Source of the DNA: Ilyonectria destructans
Lineage: Eukaryota; Ascomycota; Sordariomycetes; Hypocreales; Nectriaceae
DNA: 64,000 nucleotides
Assembly: GCA_020740775.1 (NCBI GenBank)
Contig: JAHEWK010000030.1
Span: 1-64,000, forward strand
Reading direction: 5' to 3'
Below are positions 48,683 through 59,561 of this stretch, piece after piece. Under the pieces are notes generated by a model, which worked only from the letters and a program-made list of their open reading frames with translations, had not been told where the DNA came from and made no database searches. Each line of letters begins with the position of its first letter. The first letter of the stretch is position 1. The translations under genes were made by a program, and so were the position numbers.

Positions 48683-50643
48683 TTATCTATCGAGTTTGAG
48701 CTTTCGGAGCGTTGCTTGAAGGCATGCGTCCTGTATCACCTCGAGGACCTCCTTGCCGTACGAAGCCAGATCACCCCATTCCCCGTTGACTGCGTGTGCT
48801 AATGAACTAATAGAAGTAACCGTTGCACCCGTTCTTGATATCATGTTTACAGCTTTATCTGGAAGGATAAGCTCAGCTGGTGCAGCTGTGATAAAAGTCG
48901 GAAACAAGGTGCATGCTGCCTTTGCATCTCGCCACTCGACCAAAGCCAACTTCACCGCTTCGGTGATGTGCTTTTGAGATTGAACAATCCTGACAGGCCG
49001 CCCAGCCTTGCTGGAAGGTATCTTGACGTCGTCCCCTGCGCATTTGCTACAGCAGGAAACTGCCTCTGTCGGACGAGTGCATAATGCGCGGTTTTCGCCG
49101 AAGAACCTGAGTATGCCTCGCCGGATGCAAGTTGAACTATTGATTAATTCCCATATGCCTCGTGGTAAGGCGGATCGCTTCTCGCGCTCCGTCATCCCCT
49201 TTTTGAAGGATCGAAGCGGCAAGTGTTCCATACTCTCCCCAAAACACCAGGCAGGAACTAACCAGACGAACTTACCGCAGATTGCCTTACCCCGTGCAGC
49301 TCGGCCGGCCCGCTGCAATAAAGCCCCCATGCTGGGTGGGACCCCCCACTGAACGACGAGTCGGATATCTGGATTATCAATACCCATTCCCATGGCATCT
49401 GTGGCGACGATGATGCGATGCATTGAGCTATCCAAGACGCTCTCTGTGTCAGGCTTTTCGAACTCTGTGGATATACGCCTCTTATCAGGTTCTGCAAGCT
49501 GTGAATGATATGCCTGGACGGTATTGATGGCTGCCGTCTTTGAACAACCTGCCCGAATGAGTAGCGTTCTCAGTGCCCCGACCGCCTTCATGATCCGCGT
49601 TATCGAGTCAAGATAGACTATGGTCTTCGGAATTGTCTTGCAACAGGCACGACTGTCAGATCCTGCTCCCATCCGTTGATGTCGAGTTCTTGTGAAGAGT
49701 GCTTGAGCAGCAGCTGTACCGCCGCTTTTGAATGCCTCTCTTGCCATACTCTCCCTTCTCTCCTTAACAGCCTTCTCGATTGCCGCCTGCACCGGTTTAA
49801 CAAGGAACTCTAGATCGCGGAAACCGTCCATCCGATACTGAATTGCCTGAATTTCGAATGTTATGTTGGGTCTGTCAATGGAGGTTCGTTGAATGCGAAC
49901 GGAAGGGTCGAATCCGCTGAGATCTCGAACCTCAGCCAGCGTAACTGGATCAAGCGTTGCAGAACATCCCAGCCAAGGCACAGACCTGCTAATCAGATCT
50001 CGCAGCAAAGCCAATCCGCTGTATGAACTCCTCCAACGCAGACCCCACTCGCTGACCACGTGTAATTCGTCGATGGCCACCAATACGAGATGATCTTGAA
50101 AGGCCTGGTCGTATAGGACCTCCGTCTTGAACCTCTCTGACAATGCAATTTCTGGACTCAAAAGCACTGGGCCCCTCTGTTCAGCCGTGATGTTCGGTTG
50201 GCAACTGTCAACATGGAATTCCTACCGTGCGTGTATTTGCCGATTCGGATCTCATTAAGCAACGCGGCTTTATTTGACTGGCCGTTTAATACGCAAGGCC
50301 TGCAGTTGGGTATTCGAGCAATGGACTTGGCCTGCGGTGAAGATCAGTTATTTCATTGTTTTCCCATAATTGTCTGTGTGTCTCGCCACCGACTGACCTG
50401 GCCCTCTTCAAGCAGATTCAAGGGCATAATCATGAGACAAATGCCGCCTCGTAATGCCGGAATCGCTTGGAATACGGCACTCTTGCCCCATCCGGTAGGT
50501 GCAATCAGGATTAGGTCCTGCTGGTCGACAGCGAGTCTTCGTATTGCTTCTACCTGGCCGTCCCGGGGAGGGAAGTTGAGGAGGGTTGCCAATGTCGAGG
50601 GCAATGACTCAGGATCAGGGCAACACAATGGGGTATGTAGCAT
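48683..50643 (-). CDS. RecQ-family DNA helicase of the element (about 610 aa, 2-3 exons)
   Basis: ATG 50643; exon 1 to 50398 (FPPRDGQVEAIRRL, Walker A APTGWGKSAVFQ), intron 50397-50332 (GTCAGT..CCGCAG), exon 2 50331-50226 (AKSIARIPNCRPCVLNG..GKYTH), then the main exon ending at 48683. The latter shows PVLLSPEIALSERF, DEAD-box-type IDELHVVSEWG, GCSATLDP, MHRIIVATDAMGMGIDNPDI, and the arginine-finger motif LLQRAGRAARGK. A RecQ-type zinc cluster closes the core (CIRRGILRFFGENRALC..CCSKCAGDD). The junction between 50226 and ~50176 does not keep frame with the only GT donor I see, so either a splice site is missed or there is a one-base frameshift. Role inferred: 3'-5' unwinding during transposition or repair. 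Confidence 0.85.
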
Positions 50644-50971
50644 CACGATCAGTAGCGGAGGCTTCTATGTATCCCCAACTGTAATTTTCAAGAATAATTG
50701 AGGGCATCTTTTGCTGTTGTCATGTAACGGGCTGGGCCGTTGATATGTATTCGGCTAATGTCGATACCCTCGACGCCACTAAATGAAGGCAAAGCTCTTC
50801 GCAACCCCTGAGCTCGAGTATGTAGCTAGGTGCCAGCTCCACGCGAGCAACTTGTTGGTTTCCAAGCACGCTTCCGGCTGAATAAGCCCCGTGCCCCTTA
50901 CATGTCAGGCGTACGAGTAATCAGTCGATGAAACAGATATTGAAGATGGTGAATGGTAGTGCGTTTCGCAA

Positions 50972-51116
50972 ATTACAAAGCCGCGAACGACAACGCCACC
51001 AAAAATGTGGAAATTGGGCTCAGGCCCTCTGTGTAGGTGTTACCCGTTCGGGTTAGCGCGCTTTGGTAAGCGCGCATAGCCGCCACCGGTACAGAGGGCC
51101 TGAGGAACTGAGGTAA
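50972..51116 (-). repeat. Right TIR of DUF6589-RecQ element
   Basis: Exact reverse complement of 45912-46056 on inspection, with the same internal hairpins, followed by the 9-bp duplication (51117-51125). Between it and the RecQ ATG (50643) is 328 bp without a gene. Confidence 0.95.
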
Positions 51117-51826
51117 CCCAGTCCTAGGAACTGGGATATCACGTGACCACGTGATGTGGGTCACCCACTGTACATAGTAGCTTCGCGTCACCCATAGCTT
51201 CTTGCCTCTTCACGGCACAACAACGGTTCTAAGTCGACCCCAAGTTCCGTCCCGTGATAGGCGCAGAACGTGATGTAGCACATTGTAGACGGGATCATTG
51301 TGGGTACCTCTTTCATGGGCAATGGGAAGTACCACTTGTGTGCGGACTTTTGATTGGTGGAGATCCCCGTACAGTACATAGGTGAAGTGTTTTGATAGTC
51401 GATGGGATAAGTACGGACCGTAATGGCATTACGTGTATCGACAACGAGCCTCCTCTCCCGAGTGGTGTGCGGGGTTCGCTGGGACTTACGCCACAGTTCT
51501 CAGCGGAGCCTATGAGCTATTGGCGATGATATCGACGAATCTTAGCCTCGAAGAGGTCGTCACGGAGAACCGTCGCATGGATGTTACCCAGAAGGGTGGA
51601 TTCACATGCTCGACTCTACCGTACTGACATTGACATTCTGTTGGGTTATATACTGGATAATTCCAAGCTCTGATAATAAGCGGGGTACTCTGAACTTTTG
51701 CCCAAAATGGCGAGTTGTCCCACTTTCCAATGAAGCGCAAATGACGTAATTCTATTTGATCACGCTGTGCGGCCTTTAATAGTTCATTTATTAGTAACCT
51801 CACGCAGTCAAGAGGGACGGAGTGTA
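51117..51826. repeat. LTR-like continuation and degenerate flank
   Basis: Continues the sequence interrupted at 45911; starts with palindromic atcacgtgaccacgtgat (51139-51156). A plus-strand frame around 51433-51627 and the line ctgacattgacattctgttg at 51626 look like the decayed 3' part of a retroelement. No LTR end or duplication could be defined. Confidence 0.35.
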
Positions 51827-53563
51827 GAGGGGGGGCCCACAACTTCGTGACCCCACAACTTCGTGATCTCAACTTTCCCCGCTGTCACAAATGCCCTCAT
51901 CAGTAACTCGGCCACAACTTCGCCAATTTTAATGCTTTGAGACCCAAATTCTCATGATGTCTCGCCAGGTCGACTGGGATCATGAAAATGTCATTGAAGA
52001 AGCCTTTGCGGCGGCAGAACGTACCACAGTTTCGGCTGCTGCACGCACCTACGGACTACGCAGGTCCACACTGCAGAGTCGCATTGACGGCGCCGTCAAC
52101 ATCCACATAGCCAAAGAAGAAACACAGCGGCTATCATATGGTGAAGAGAGGCACCTAGTTGACTGGATTCTGAATGAAGAAGAGGCCTCCCGAACACATG
52201 CTACGACTAAGGAAGCTCTCGAGGCACACATCGACTGCGTAGACCGCCTCATTAAGGCCGTAATGTTGGTCAGAGCCGCATCTTCAACGCCGACGAAACC
52301 GGGGCCCGGGAAGGTGAGACTGCAGCTGGAAGGGTCGTTGGGAGCGTCATGACGAGCTATTCCACCCTTAGCGATAGTCATCCCAAGCCCTGGGTCTCTA
52401 TTCTTGAGTGTGGAAGTGCTGCTGGACAGCAGGTTCGACCGTATGTCATTTTTACCGGAATTAACCCAGAAGGACAGTGGTTTCCGGACGATATCCCTGA
52501 CTGGACGTACGACAGCACCCCTTCTGGCTGGTCGAATACGAATTGCTTCAGGAAGTGGTTCAACGGCGTGTTCCTTCCAGATACAGAGCCTCAAGACCGG
52601 TCTCTCTGGCGGATCCTCTTCCTCGATGGCCACAAGACGTATGTGACTATAGATATCATGTTTACGGCTTGGTTCAATAAGGTGCAGCTTATCTACCTGC
52701 CGTCGCACTCATCACATATCTCTCAGCCTCTTGATGTTGGTGTTTTTTCGCCTCTGAAGACGTACTTCCATCAGCAGACCCGTGGCTTTGCGAATTTCAG
52801 CACCACCGCCCCAATGCAGAAGCAACGCTTCATCCAGGCATATCAGAAGGCATCAGAGAAGGCATTTAGCAAAAGGAATCTACGGTCCGGCTTCCGGAAA
52901 GCCGGTATCTGGCCTACGAACGTGACGAGGCTCCTAGATCAAGTCGTCGAGCCCGAGAACCCCCCCCCCCCCCCCCCGGCCAAGAAGAGGTCAAGATCAC
53001 TACAAAAGACGGGCCTAGCACACCTAAAAGAAGGAAGACTAGAAGTGAGCAGTTCTTCTTTACCCCCAAAAGCTCGAGGGAGGTCAGATCACAAGTCCGT
53101 CTCTTACGACAAGACTTAGACAATATCAACACGAATCTTCAAGCATTTGAGAACAAAGTTGTAAAGGACTACGACCAAAAAAACGGCATGATAACAGTGC
53201 TTCAGCTACAGAATGAGTATCTTAAGAAAAAAACTCGAGACTTCTAAACCTCAGGGCCAAAAAGCAGTTAAAAATGACCCAAATCGTGTCTTTGCACGCA
53301 TCCCGGAGATTGCACAAGCTCATTATGAGGCATCACAAGCAGCGTCACGCTACCAGCAGCGTCACGGCCCTAACTTGGCCCAAGAGGCTATGGAAATCGC
53401 ACAGGCTGAGAAGGACAGTATGTACATTGAATTCCAGTTATAAATAGTCAAATTGGCCCATTTTTTGTTGAGAAATGAAGCAGTTACATCAGGGGCGTAA
53501 ATTGAATGTGAGGCATTTCGCGATCACGAAGTTGTGGGGTCACGAAGTTGTGGGTCCCCCCTC
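51827..53563 (+). mobile_element. pogo/Fot-type Tc1-mariner element (1737 bp), decayed
   Basis: 42-bp TIRs (51827-51868, 53522-53563) identical but for one base, starting GAGGGGGG and containing the direct repeat cacaacttcgtga twice. Flanked by TA on both sides (51825-51826, 53564-53565). The transposase gene inside is broken. The right end lies 50 bp from the stop codon of the Zn2Cys6 regulator. Confidence 0.92.
51957..53443 (+). pseudogene. pogo/Fot transposase, disrupted
   Basis: Reads SRQVDWDHENVIEEAFAAAE and the psq-type helix-turn-helix (TVSAAARTYGLRRSTLQSRI), then a frame change near 52260 with apparent loss of most of the CENP-B-type region. DDE domain: IFNADETGAREG, ILFLDGHKTYVT, ISQPLDVGVFSPLKTYF, so all three catalytic acids are present. 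A frameshift at the C-run 52961-52976 leads to GQEEVKITTKDGPSTPKRRK and a coiled coil (RQDLDNINTNLQAFENK), and another at the A-run near 53223-53231 to KKLETSKPQGQKAV and a stop at 53443. Two breaks sit in homopolymers, so assembly error is possible; the internal loss still makes it defective. Confidence 0.88.
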
Positions 53564-53613
53564 TATGGGTAAGCCGGCCCGTAAGCATTTACTATTCTGT
53601 CTGCTTGTTGACT

Positions 53614-55538
53614 TCAAGTTGGCAACCTCTCTGGCATCTCATAGGACTCCAGGATTTTGACGTATTCTCCTAAGATCGAGTGTGAATTGATCTACCTCAT
53701 ACCGGATAGGGAGAGAGATGGAACAATGACCGGAAGCACTTACTTGGCGATTTCCATTTTGTCCCTAGCATTTTGAGCAGATCCATTATCCCCATCACCC
53801 TGGGCACGAACTCGCTACTGCCCGTCTCTTGCATACGCCACAGATAGGTGGCGACGGCTTGATATAGACAGTCGCATACCAAGGGGCTCGTTTTTAGCAT
53901 TCCTCCTAAGTCTGCAGCCGCGCGGATGCCCTCTGAAAACTTGTGCACAGAATTTGATGCTTCCTTTACGCCTGCGATGGCTATTTTGTGCATCTCTCGG
54001 AAGTTTAGGCTTCTCAATTGGTTAACGTCTGCGTTTTCAATGCAGGAATACTTGTCGTAGAGGCTGAGCAGGGCGCTGAGGCAGAGAGCCATTGCGGTGT
54101 AGAGCGATGTGTGACCCGTGAGATCGGACATTCGCGTAATCAACCCTTCGGACTCATGCAAGATCGTGGAATATAACGCCTGTACTGTGAGATGTAACTG
54201 GATGGCTTCCTCATGTCGAAACTCATTGTCGGTATCGGTATCGCCTTTATGACGTAGGACCCGGGATAGCAGATGCGCAGCCTGGCATGTTCTGGCGAAA
54301 GGAGACGCCTGCGCTGTAGTACTAGTGGAAATTGCGAGTGGTTCGACCATGGTGAGTTCCTGCGCGAGTTAGATTTGCATTAGACAGCTTGGCAGAGAAC
54401 ATACGCCCGTGTCCCAATACTTGTCGTCTATGGGGAGGTAGTCATCGAGGCGCGCATCCACGGCAGCAAAGGGACAACCTGTTATGCCGATATTGACGTA
54501 TCTGACGAGCGGAAGAGAATTGCAGGTGAGCGACCGAGTCCGTGGGGTTTGGGTGGTCCATACCTGTCCAGGACAATCGTTGCCCACCATGCTCGACGTC
54601 TTTCTTCCGACTCGGTGGATGTTTCTATCTCTTAGCCAGGACCCAGGCCGTTGGCACGAGCGGGAGCAAACGTACTTGGTGAACAGAGCATCTGTGGCGC
54701 CCTTTTCCTGTCGTGGATGCCCATAGCATGACCCAATCTTGCACAATGTCCCACGCTGAGGTACGCTGCTGGAAATATTGCGTTCGACATCTCGTACAAG
54801 GCGATCAATAGCGCGGCTTGCATGAGTCTGATAGAGAAGATGTTGCTGGCCTCGACATAAGAAAAAGACGCCTTTGCCGCTCTGTAGAGCTCCCGATGTG
54901 CCGGCTCTGTGTCGTCGACCGACTGGGTGTGCAATCGCATTGCAATCAACAGCAGTGTTGTGTCTGCATTATGACCGTTCTGCGAGTTGGAAAGCTCCTG
55001 GTACAAACGCAATTTCGAGACTGTTTGGGGGATCACCGTCAATGTGCGCATTGTCAAAGGATTCTGTTGGGGAGGATTATTTACCGATTGGCAGAAAAAT
55101 ATGCACAGAATTGAAATAGACGTCAACGTCATACCGGTTTTGCGGGTGGCCTTCGAGGCAGCTCCCGAGCTCCTGCGGGAGGCCAAGGCATACTTTGTCT
55201 ACAGCATGTCTTTTCAGTTGAAAATATTCAAAATCAAGAAAGAATAATGCTGGAAAGTCCGTGTGGACTGGCTCCGATGCGGTCAAACTAGTCCTACCGG
55301 GAGGACGCACAGAGACAGTGAACGTTGATGGAGATGATCCATGACTGCTCCGACCGGTCGAAGCTTCCCGGACGTGTCGTTCAGAGGTCTTTACCGGAAG
55401 AGTGCTGACGCCATAGTTGCAGGGCCTCCCACTTCTTTTGCACAGGGCACATTCGGGTAACTCTTTCGTACACTTCCGTTTCTGCGTGCGACATGTTGAA
55501 CAAGCCTGGATTGCTAGGACTGGTCCCTCGTCGGACAT
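53614..55538 (-). CDS. Zn2Cys6 transcription factor with Fungal_trans domain, six exons
   Basis: 542 aa from exons 55538-55085, 55020-54676, 54624-54564, 54501-54405, 54359-53744, 53669-53614; introns 45-74 bp, all GT..AG and in frame. MSDEGPVLAIQACSTCRTQK starts it: binuclear zinc cluster CX2CX6CX6CX2CX6C at residues ~12-40 for DNA binding. The middle homology region includes LLLIAMRLHTQS, IRLMQAALLIALYEM, AAYLSVGHCARLGHAMGI, EERRRAWWATIVLDR and AVDARLDDYLPIDD. The end REYVKILESYEMPERLPT is natural. A TAA at 54632-54634 falls inside intron 2 (GTACGT..ATAG). Targets unknown; no biosynthetic cluster is adjacent. A pogo element sits 50 bp past the stop. Confidence 0.9.
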
Positions 55539-56259
55539 TGCGGCGCAGATTTTGACGTAAGTGCCGTCTTGATGAGGTTCGGTAATTCGAGGACACGCAC
55601 GCCGTCGATGCGGAAAAGGTTCTATGCGGCCTGCGGACGGGCGGGCCAAGCGGGGAGCGGCCGCTGTTTTATCAGCGGCCGCAGACTCCGTCCGCACCTT
55701 TCACCCCGCATCGTTGGCTGCCGCAGCTGCCCGATAGGTCGGCGGGGCGGGTGGGTTAGTTTGATGAGACTAGAGAGGGGTCGACACGCCACAACATGAC
55801 TAGTGTCTATGGACGTAAAGCGCGTGACCCAAAAATAAAACAGAAGCCAAAGCAGTTACTTACAGGTCATTATCAGCTTTTTTTTGATGAAAAAAAAAAA
55901 ACCCCCCGAGGTCATTGCCGGCTTAGAAATTAATAGGGAAGTTTTTCTGCCCCCCCCCCCCCCTCCCCCCGGTTTAGTTGTTACAAGCCAGGCCTAGGAG
56001 GGGTCGATTGTTTGGACGACGGTTTGGCAGCAAACGTTATAATGCAAATGACTCGCTCAATAAGCGAGAAGCCCGCCTCTCCGCAAGGATGAATTACTGT
56101 TGGTGTGGATCCGACCGTATGCGCCGGGTTTATCCGCCGTCCCGATTTACACCTAATTTGTAAGGCAACAGCCGACATCGCAGACCGTAATGCCGACAGC
56201 GGCATCTCCCCTTCTCTAGCTAGTCAGATCAACACAATTCATATGCTTCCGGCCTGGGC
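55539..56259. other. Upstream region of the regulator, no gene
   Basis: GC-rich first part (5' leader), then homopolymer runs (A-run followed by C-run near 55890-55906; C-run near 55951-55965). No ORF with content. Confidence 0.5.
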
Positions 56260-56432
56260 ATGTGCGCATTGGCAAATGAGGAAGAGAAGATTGGCACCTC
56301 TGGGGGCATTCGGATGGGGTTAATCCGGACCAACAGGAGGTGCGCTTCCGAATCGGGTAATTTTACCAAGGGGGGCCAAATTTCGGGGGTGAAAAATCCC
56401 AGAGCTTAAGATGACCTTTCGTACCGAAAGGC
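56260..56432 (+). mobile_element. Isolated Helitron 3' terminus
   Basis: Begins catgtgcgcattgg and follows the Helitron 3' end at 44.7-44.98 kb: one unit of the 122-bp repeat core, ggtgcgcttccgaatcgggt, ccaaatttcgggggtgaaaa, and the terminal hairpin CCTTTCG-TAC-CGAAAGG (56415-56431). Small differences (for example atttt-accaag versus atttt-gccagg) show a separate copy. No coding part is attached; a 5' end was not found. Confidence 0.85.
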
Positions 56433-59400
56433 AAAACGCCCTTCGGGCTGAATAAAGTACCGAATACGAGGAATTGAGGGCTCGGGGGCCGTGCGCGCCG
56501 AGCAAGGCCACAAGGTTCGGCGGACTCGGTGCCCTCGATGCTCTCGGCGCCCTCCCGGTCCCAAAGGTCATGGACTGGTGTTGCGAAGTGGTACGAATCT
56601 CACGCACGATATCCTGGCTGCCGACGGCGCAGCCGAAAGAGCCACCTTGGATCTACCACATGAACTGCGCACGTCAGGGGTGAAGAGGAGCCGTGGGCAT
56701 CTCCGGACCTCGCCCTCCAGTACCGACCTTTCTTGGCATCGACATGTCGGATGCATCGCAGATGAGGCACTTGTCCACCGCAAAGTTGATGATATTTCCA
56801 CGACCGTCCTCGAAGTCATCTGGGTTCAGAGCGTGAGAAAGTAGCGCTGAGGTTTCCCATAAGTTTATGCTACCATCCGACCCCACTATCAGCATGGACA
56901 GGCAGTCGATTCTAAACTGGTTCTCCTACCAAAAGCACCATGGCGTCGAACCCACTATGCCAACCACCTCCACGCCAACGTCCGGCCGCCCGCTCAAATC
57001 GCAGAGTAAACGAGTGCCAGTGTTCCATCTGTTGCCGCTACGGCATGTAGGGAGATCTGGTTGTGGCATTTTCGGTAACGTAAAGACCCAGAAATACTTG
57101 CCCCTGTTTCAGGTGATGCTTTCCACGAGGCGTTTTTTCCACGCGGCGTTATGGCCGAATCACTGTTCAAGATGGAAAAGGCCACTAGGCTAATTGGCTC
57201 GGGTTTCGCGAGACTCAAGAGAATACCGAGGCAAGGGGCAATGTTCCAGCAAACAATCGTTGAAGTTAGCATCTAGTTTAGTCGCCCCGAACCACAATCT
57301 AAGGTCGATCTTCCCGTATTGACTTGGGTCCATGGTTTAGGCGAAGCTCCCGCTTTCGACGGCAGTATCCGACAAAAGCCAAATATAGAGTCAAGTAGCT
57401 GGCTCCCCTTGTTTAATGCCGCTTTTCCCATCCACAGACGCAAAACCGTCGTTTCGACTGAACTTTAGATTATTCTAGAACGGATTGTGGATGTTTCACG
57501 CCCTAGCTACTCCTGGGCGACTGATACACTGGCACCGGTGCCAGAATAAAACTGGCGTCCGGGCGCCTCCTTTAGGATCGCAGGTACCAGTACATAAAAA
57601 ACAACACCAAGGTCAAACAAATTGCTGGCAGCGTAAGCTACGTAATACTGCTGCTTGACCATGGTCAAATTGATTTTAAACTACTTGAAATACTGGAATT
57701 CTACGTTTAGCAAGATTTATAATGTGCATGGAGTAGTAGCCTGCAAACTATTGGACTTATTGGAGCTAACCAAATGGTAGACCACCAAGGAAAAGCTCAA
57801 TTATAGATGAATCTTTTTTTCCTCCAGCCTAAATTTTCTAATAAATCTTTCTAAGTCGTTCCTACCATTTATTATCCAAGGTTCTTTCAGCAGAAGTGGC
57901 ACCAAACACAGGTGCTAATACTTTTGTTGCAGCGATTTCTAAAATTAGTGTCGTTGTACCCGCTCTCGAGACTGTGGTGCTTAATCATGGGGTGGAGAGA
58001 TAGAGGGCCAATGAACTCAGCTAAAGTTTTGAGCGCCCGGGCGGGCGCCAGTATCTTAGCCGCCCCATCCCTGCCTGGCTGGCAGCCAAATCAACCTGGC
58101 TGAATGCGACTTCAATCTACAAAGCATGCCATAGTCATCGTTAATTGCGAGTACCTAAACTATTAGAGAGCTTGCCTCAATGATCTAGATACACTATGAA
58201 TGTGGGCTCATGCTATTTCAATGATGCCCATGTATCCCATTTGCGAGAAGCATGGGTCGCAGAGACCACAAGCAGATCGCAGAGGCATTTAGCTATCCTG
58301 GGTCAAGGCCTGGCCAGGGCGGCCTCTATCCCCCAAAAGATCTTAGCCCACTCTGAAAGAGAGAAAAACTACGAATGACGAAAATGCCAGAATCGCCACG
58401 GGTAAAACGGCTTAAACGACCCTGGGAAAATTCAGCCACAACAGACGCGCGTCGTTGGCATCAAGAGCACACGGGCCCATTTGCATATCTACAAGAGTCA
58501 GATGTAGAGGCGTAATGTAATGTTGGTATTTACTGAGCCGAGGAGTTAACGTTACGCTGAGTAGGCTGAGAGGCCTCATGTAAGGTACCAAACTGCGGGT
58601 CTCACGAAGGTTTTCGGATCCAACTGACGATCGTGGGGGAGAGGGTTTGAGGAAACGGTAGGATAGTGAAAATTCAGAGACGTGCTCAGCCTTCGCCGTA
58701 GCAAAGGCAGGAGAGGAGGAGGAGGCAAAGTATGGCAAGAGCTTTACGACTCTACATCTCTTCCTTGAAAGGTCAAATGCCATAAAGAGAGTAGTTCAAC
58801 ACTTTGAGTGCGTGAAGTTCGTGAAATGTTGTCGCTAGAAGTAAGATATTGATTTGCATTTGTTCTTCGGCCGCGAGAAGCAACTTCAGAACACAAACCA
58901 AGACATATGGATCCAGGCGTCAAGATGATTCTATGATACACGCGCTCAAGCTAGCATCGTGAGACTAAACCAGCCTCTTGTGCTTGCGATGCCGGCTGCT
59001 ATTGTCTTGTTAGGCCAGAAATGTCTTATGGCCACGGTTACGATCAAGGGTCACAGCCCTAGCCCCATCATTTTGACCGTTGGTTCCAAAACATCAGCCC
59101 ATGACAAACAAAAGTCCCCCAAGGTCGTATTTGACAAATTGGTAGCAAGTGCTCACTCCCTAGATCCACCATGTATACTAACCCAATCAGGGCGGAGGCT
59201 TCATTGAGAGCTTGGGTGCGGCGTACGTTCATGTTGGCTAGACTTTCAGGGGGCAGAACTCTCTCAGCCTCCCTGAGTCTGGTCTGTTACCATTCCTTAA
59301 GTCCCTTCTCCTTTTCTCTCGACAGTTGTCGAGTTGCATTGCAGACGCGCTTCGACTACGTTCATTTTCTTCTTTGATCCCGACTTAGCCTCCTGAGTTA

Positions 59401-59561
59401 GGCTGTACGATTCTTCGAAATCGTCTTCGGGACAACATCATTGCCCATTGTGTCTTCCAATCAATACAGTCTCTACTCGACTCCATTTCCATTACAATTT
59501 CACGCTCGATTTCGGACTCCCAACCCTCGGCTCGATTCAGCCCAGCTCGACCTTTACAAGG
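56433..59561. other. Gene-poor 3.1-kb stretch
   Basis: No recognised family in either strand. Short open frames around 56674-56895 (minus) and 56994-57272 (minus) have no supporting motif. 57650-57900 is AT-rich. The last ~250 bp (C/T-rich, 59290-59560) is probably the promoter and 5' UTR of the glycosyltransferase gene. Confidence 0.45.

Larger units (their letters stand above)
45912..51116. mobile_element. DUF6589-RecQ DNA transposon with 145-bp TIRs (5205 bp)
   Basis: Perfect 145-bp terminal inverted repeats (45912-46056, 50972-51116) start TTACCTCAGTTCCTCAGG and are flanked by the perfect 9-bp duplication cccagtcct (45903-45911, 51117-51125). Inside are two genes end to end: a DUF6589-like protein (+) and a RecQ-family helicase (-), stops 21 bp apart. 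Long TIRs and a 9-bp TSD are MULE-like, but no MULE transposase is present. Identical TIRs and mostly intact genes indicate recent transposition. The class assignment of the transposase is inference from architecture. Confidence 0.9.

Noticed and set aside
54632..54634. Apparent nonsense codon (TAA) in the Zn2Cys6 regulator
   Set aside because: It lies inside a 51-bp intron with donor GTACGT, branch-like ctaag and acceptor atag; splicing restores frame on both sides.
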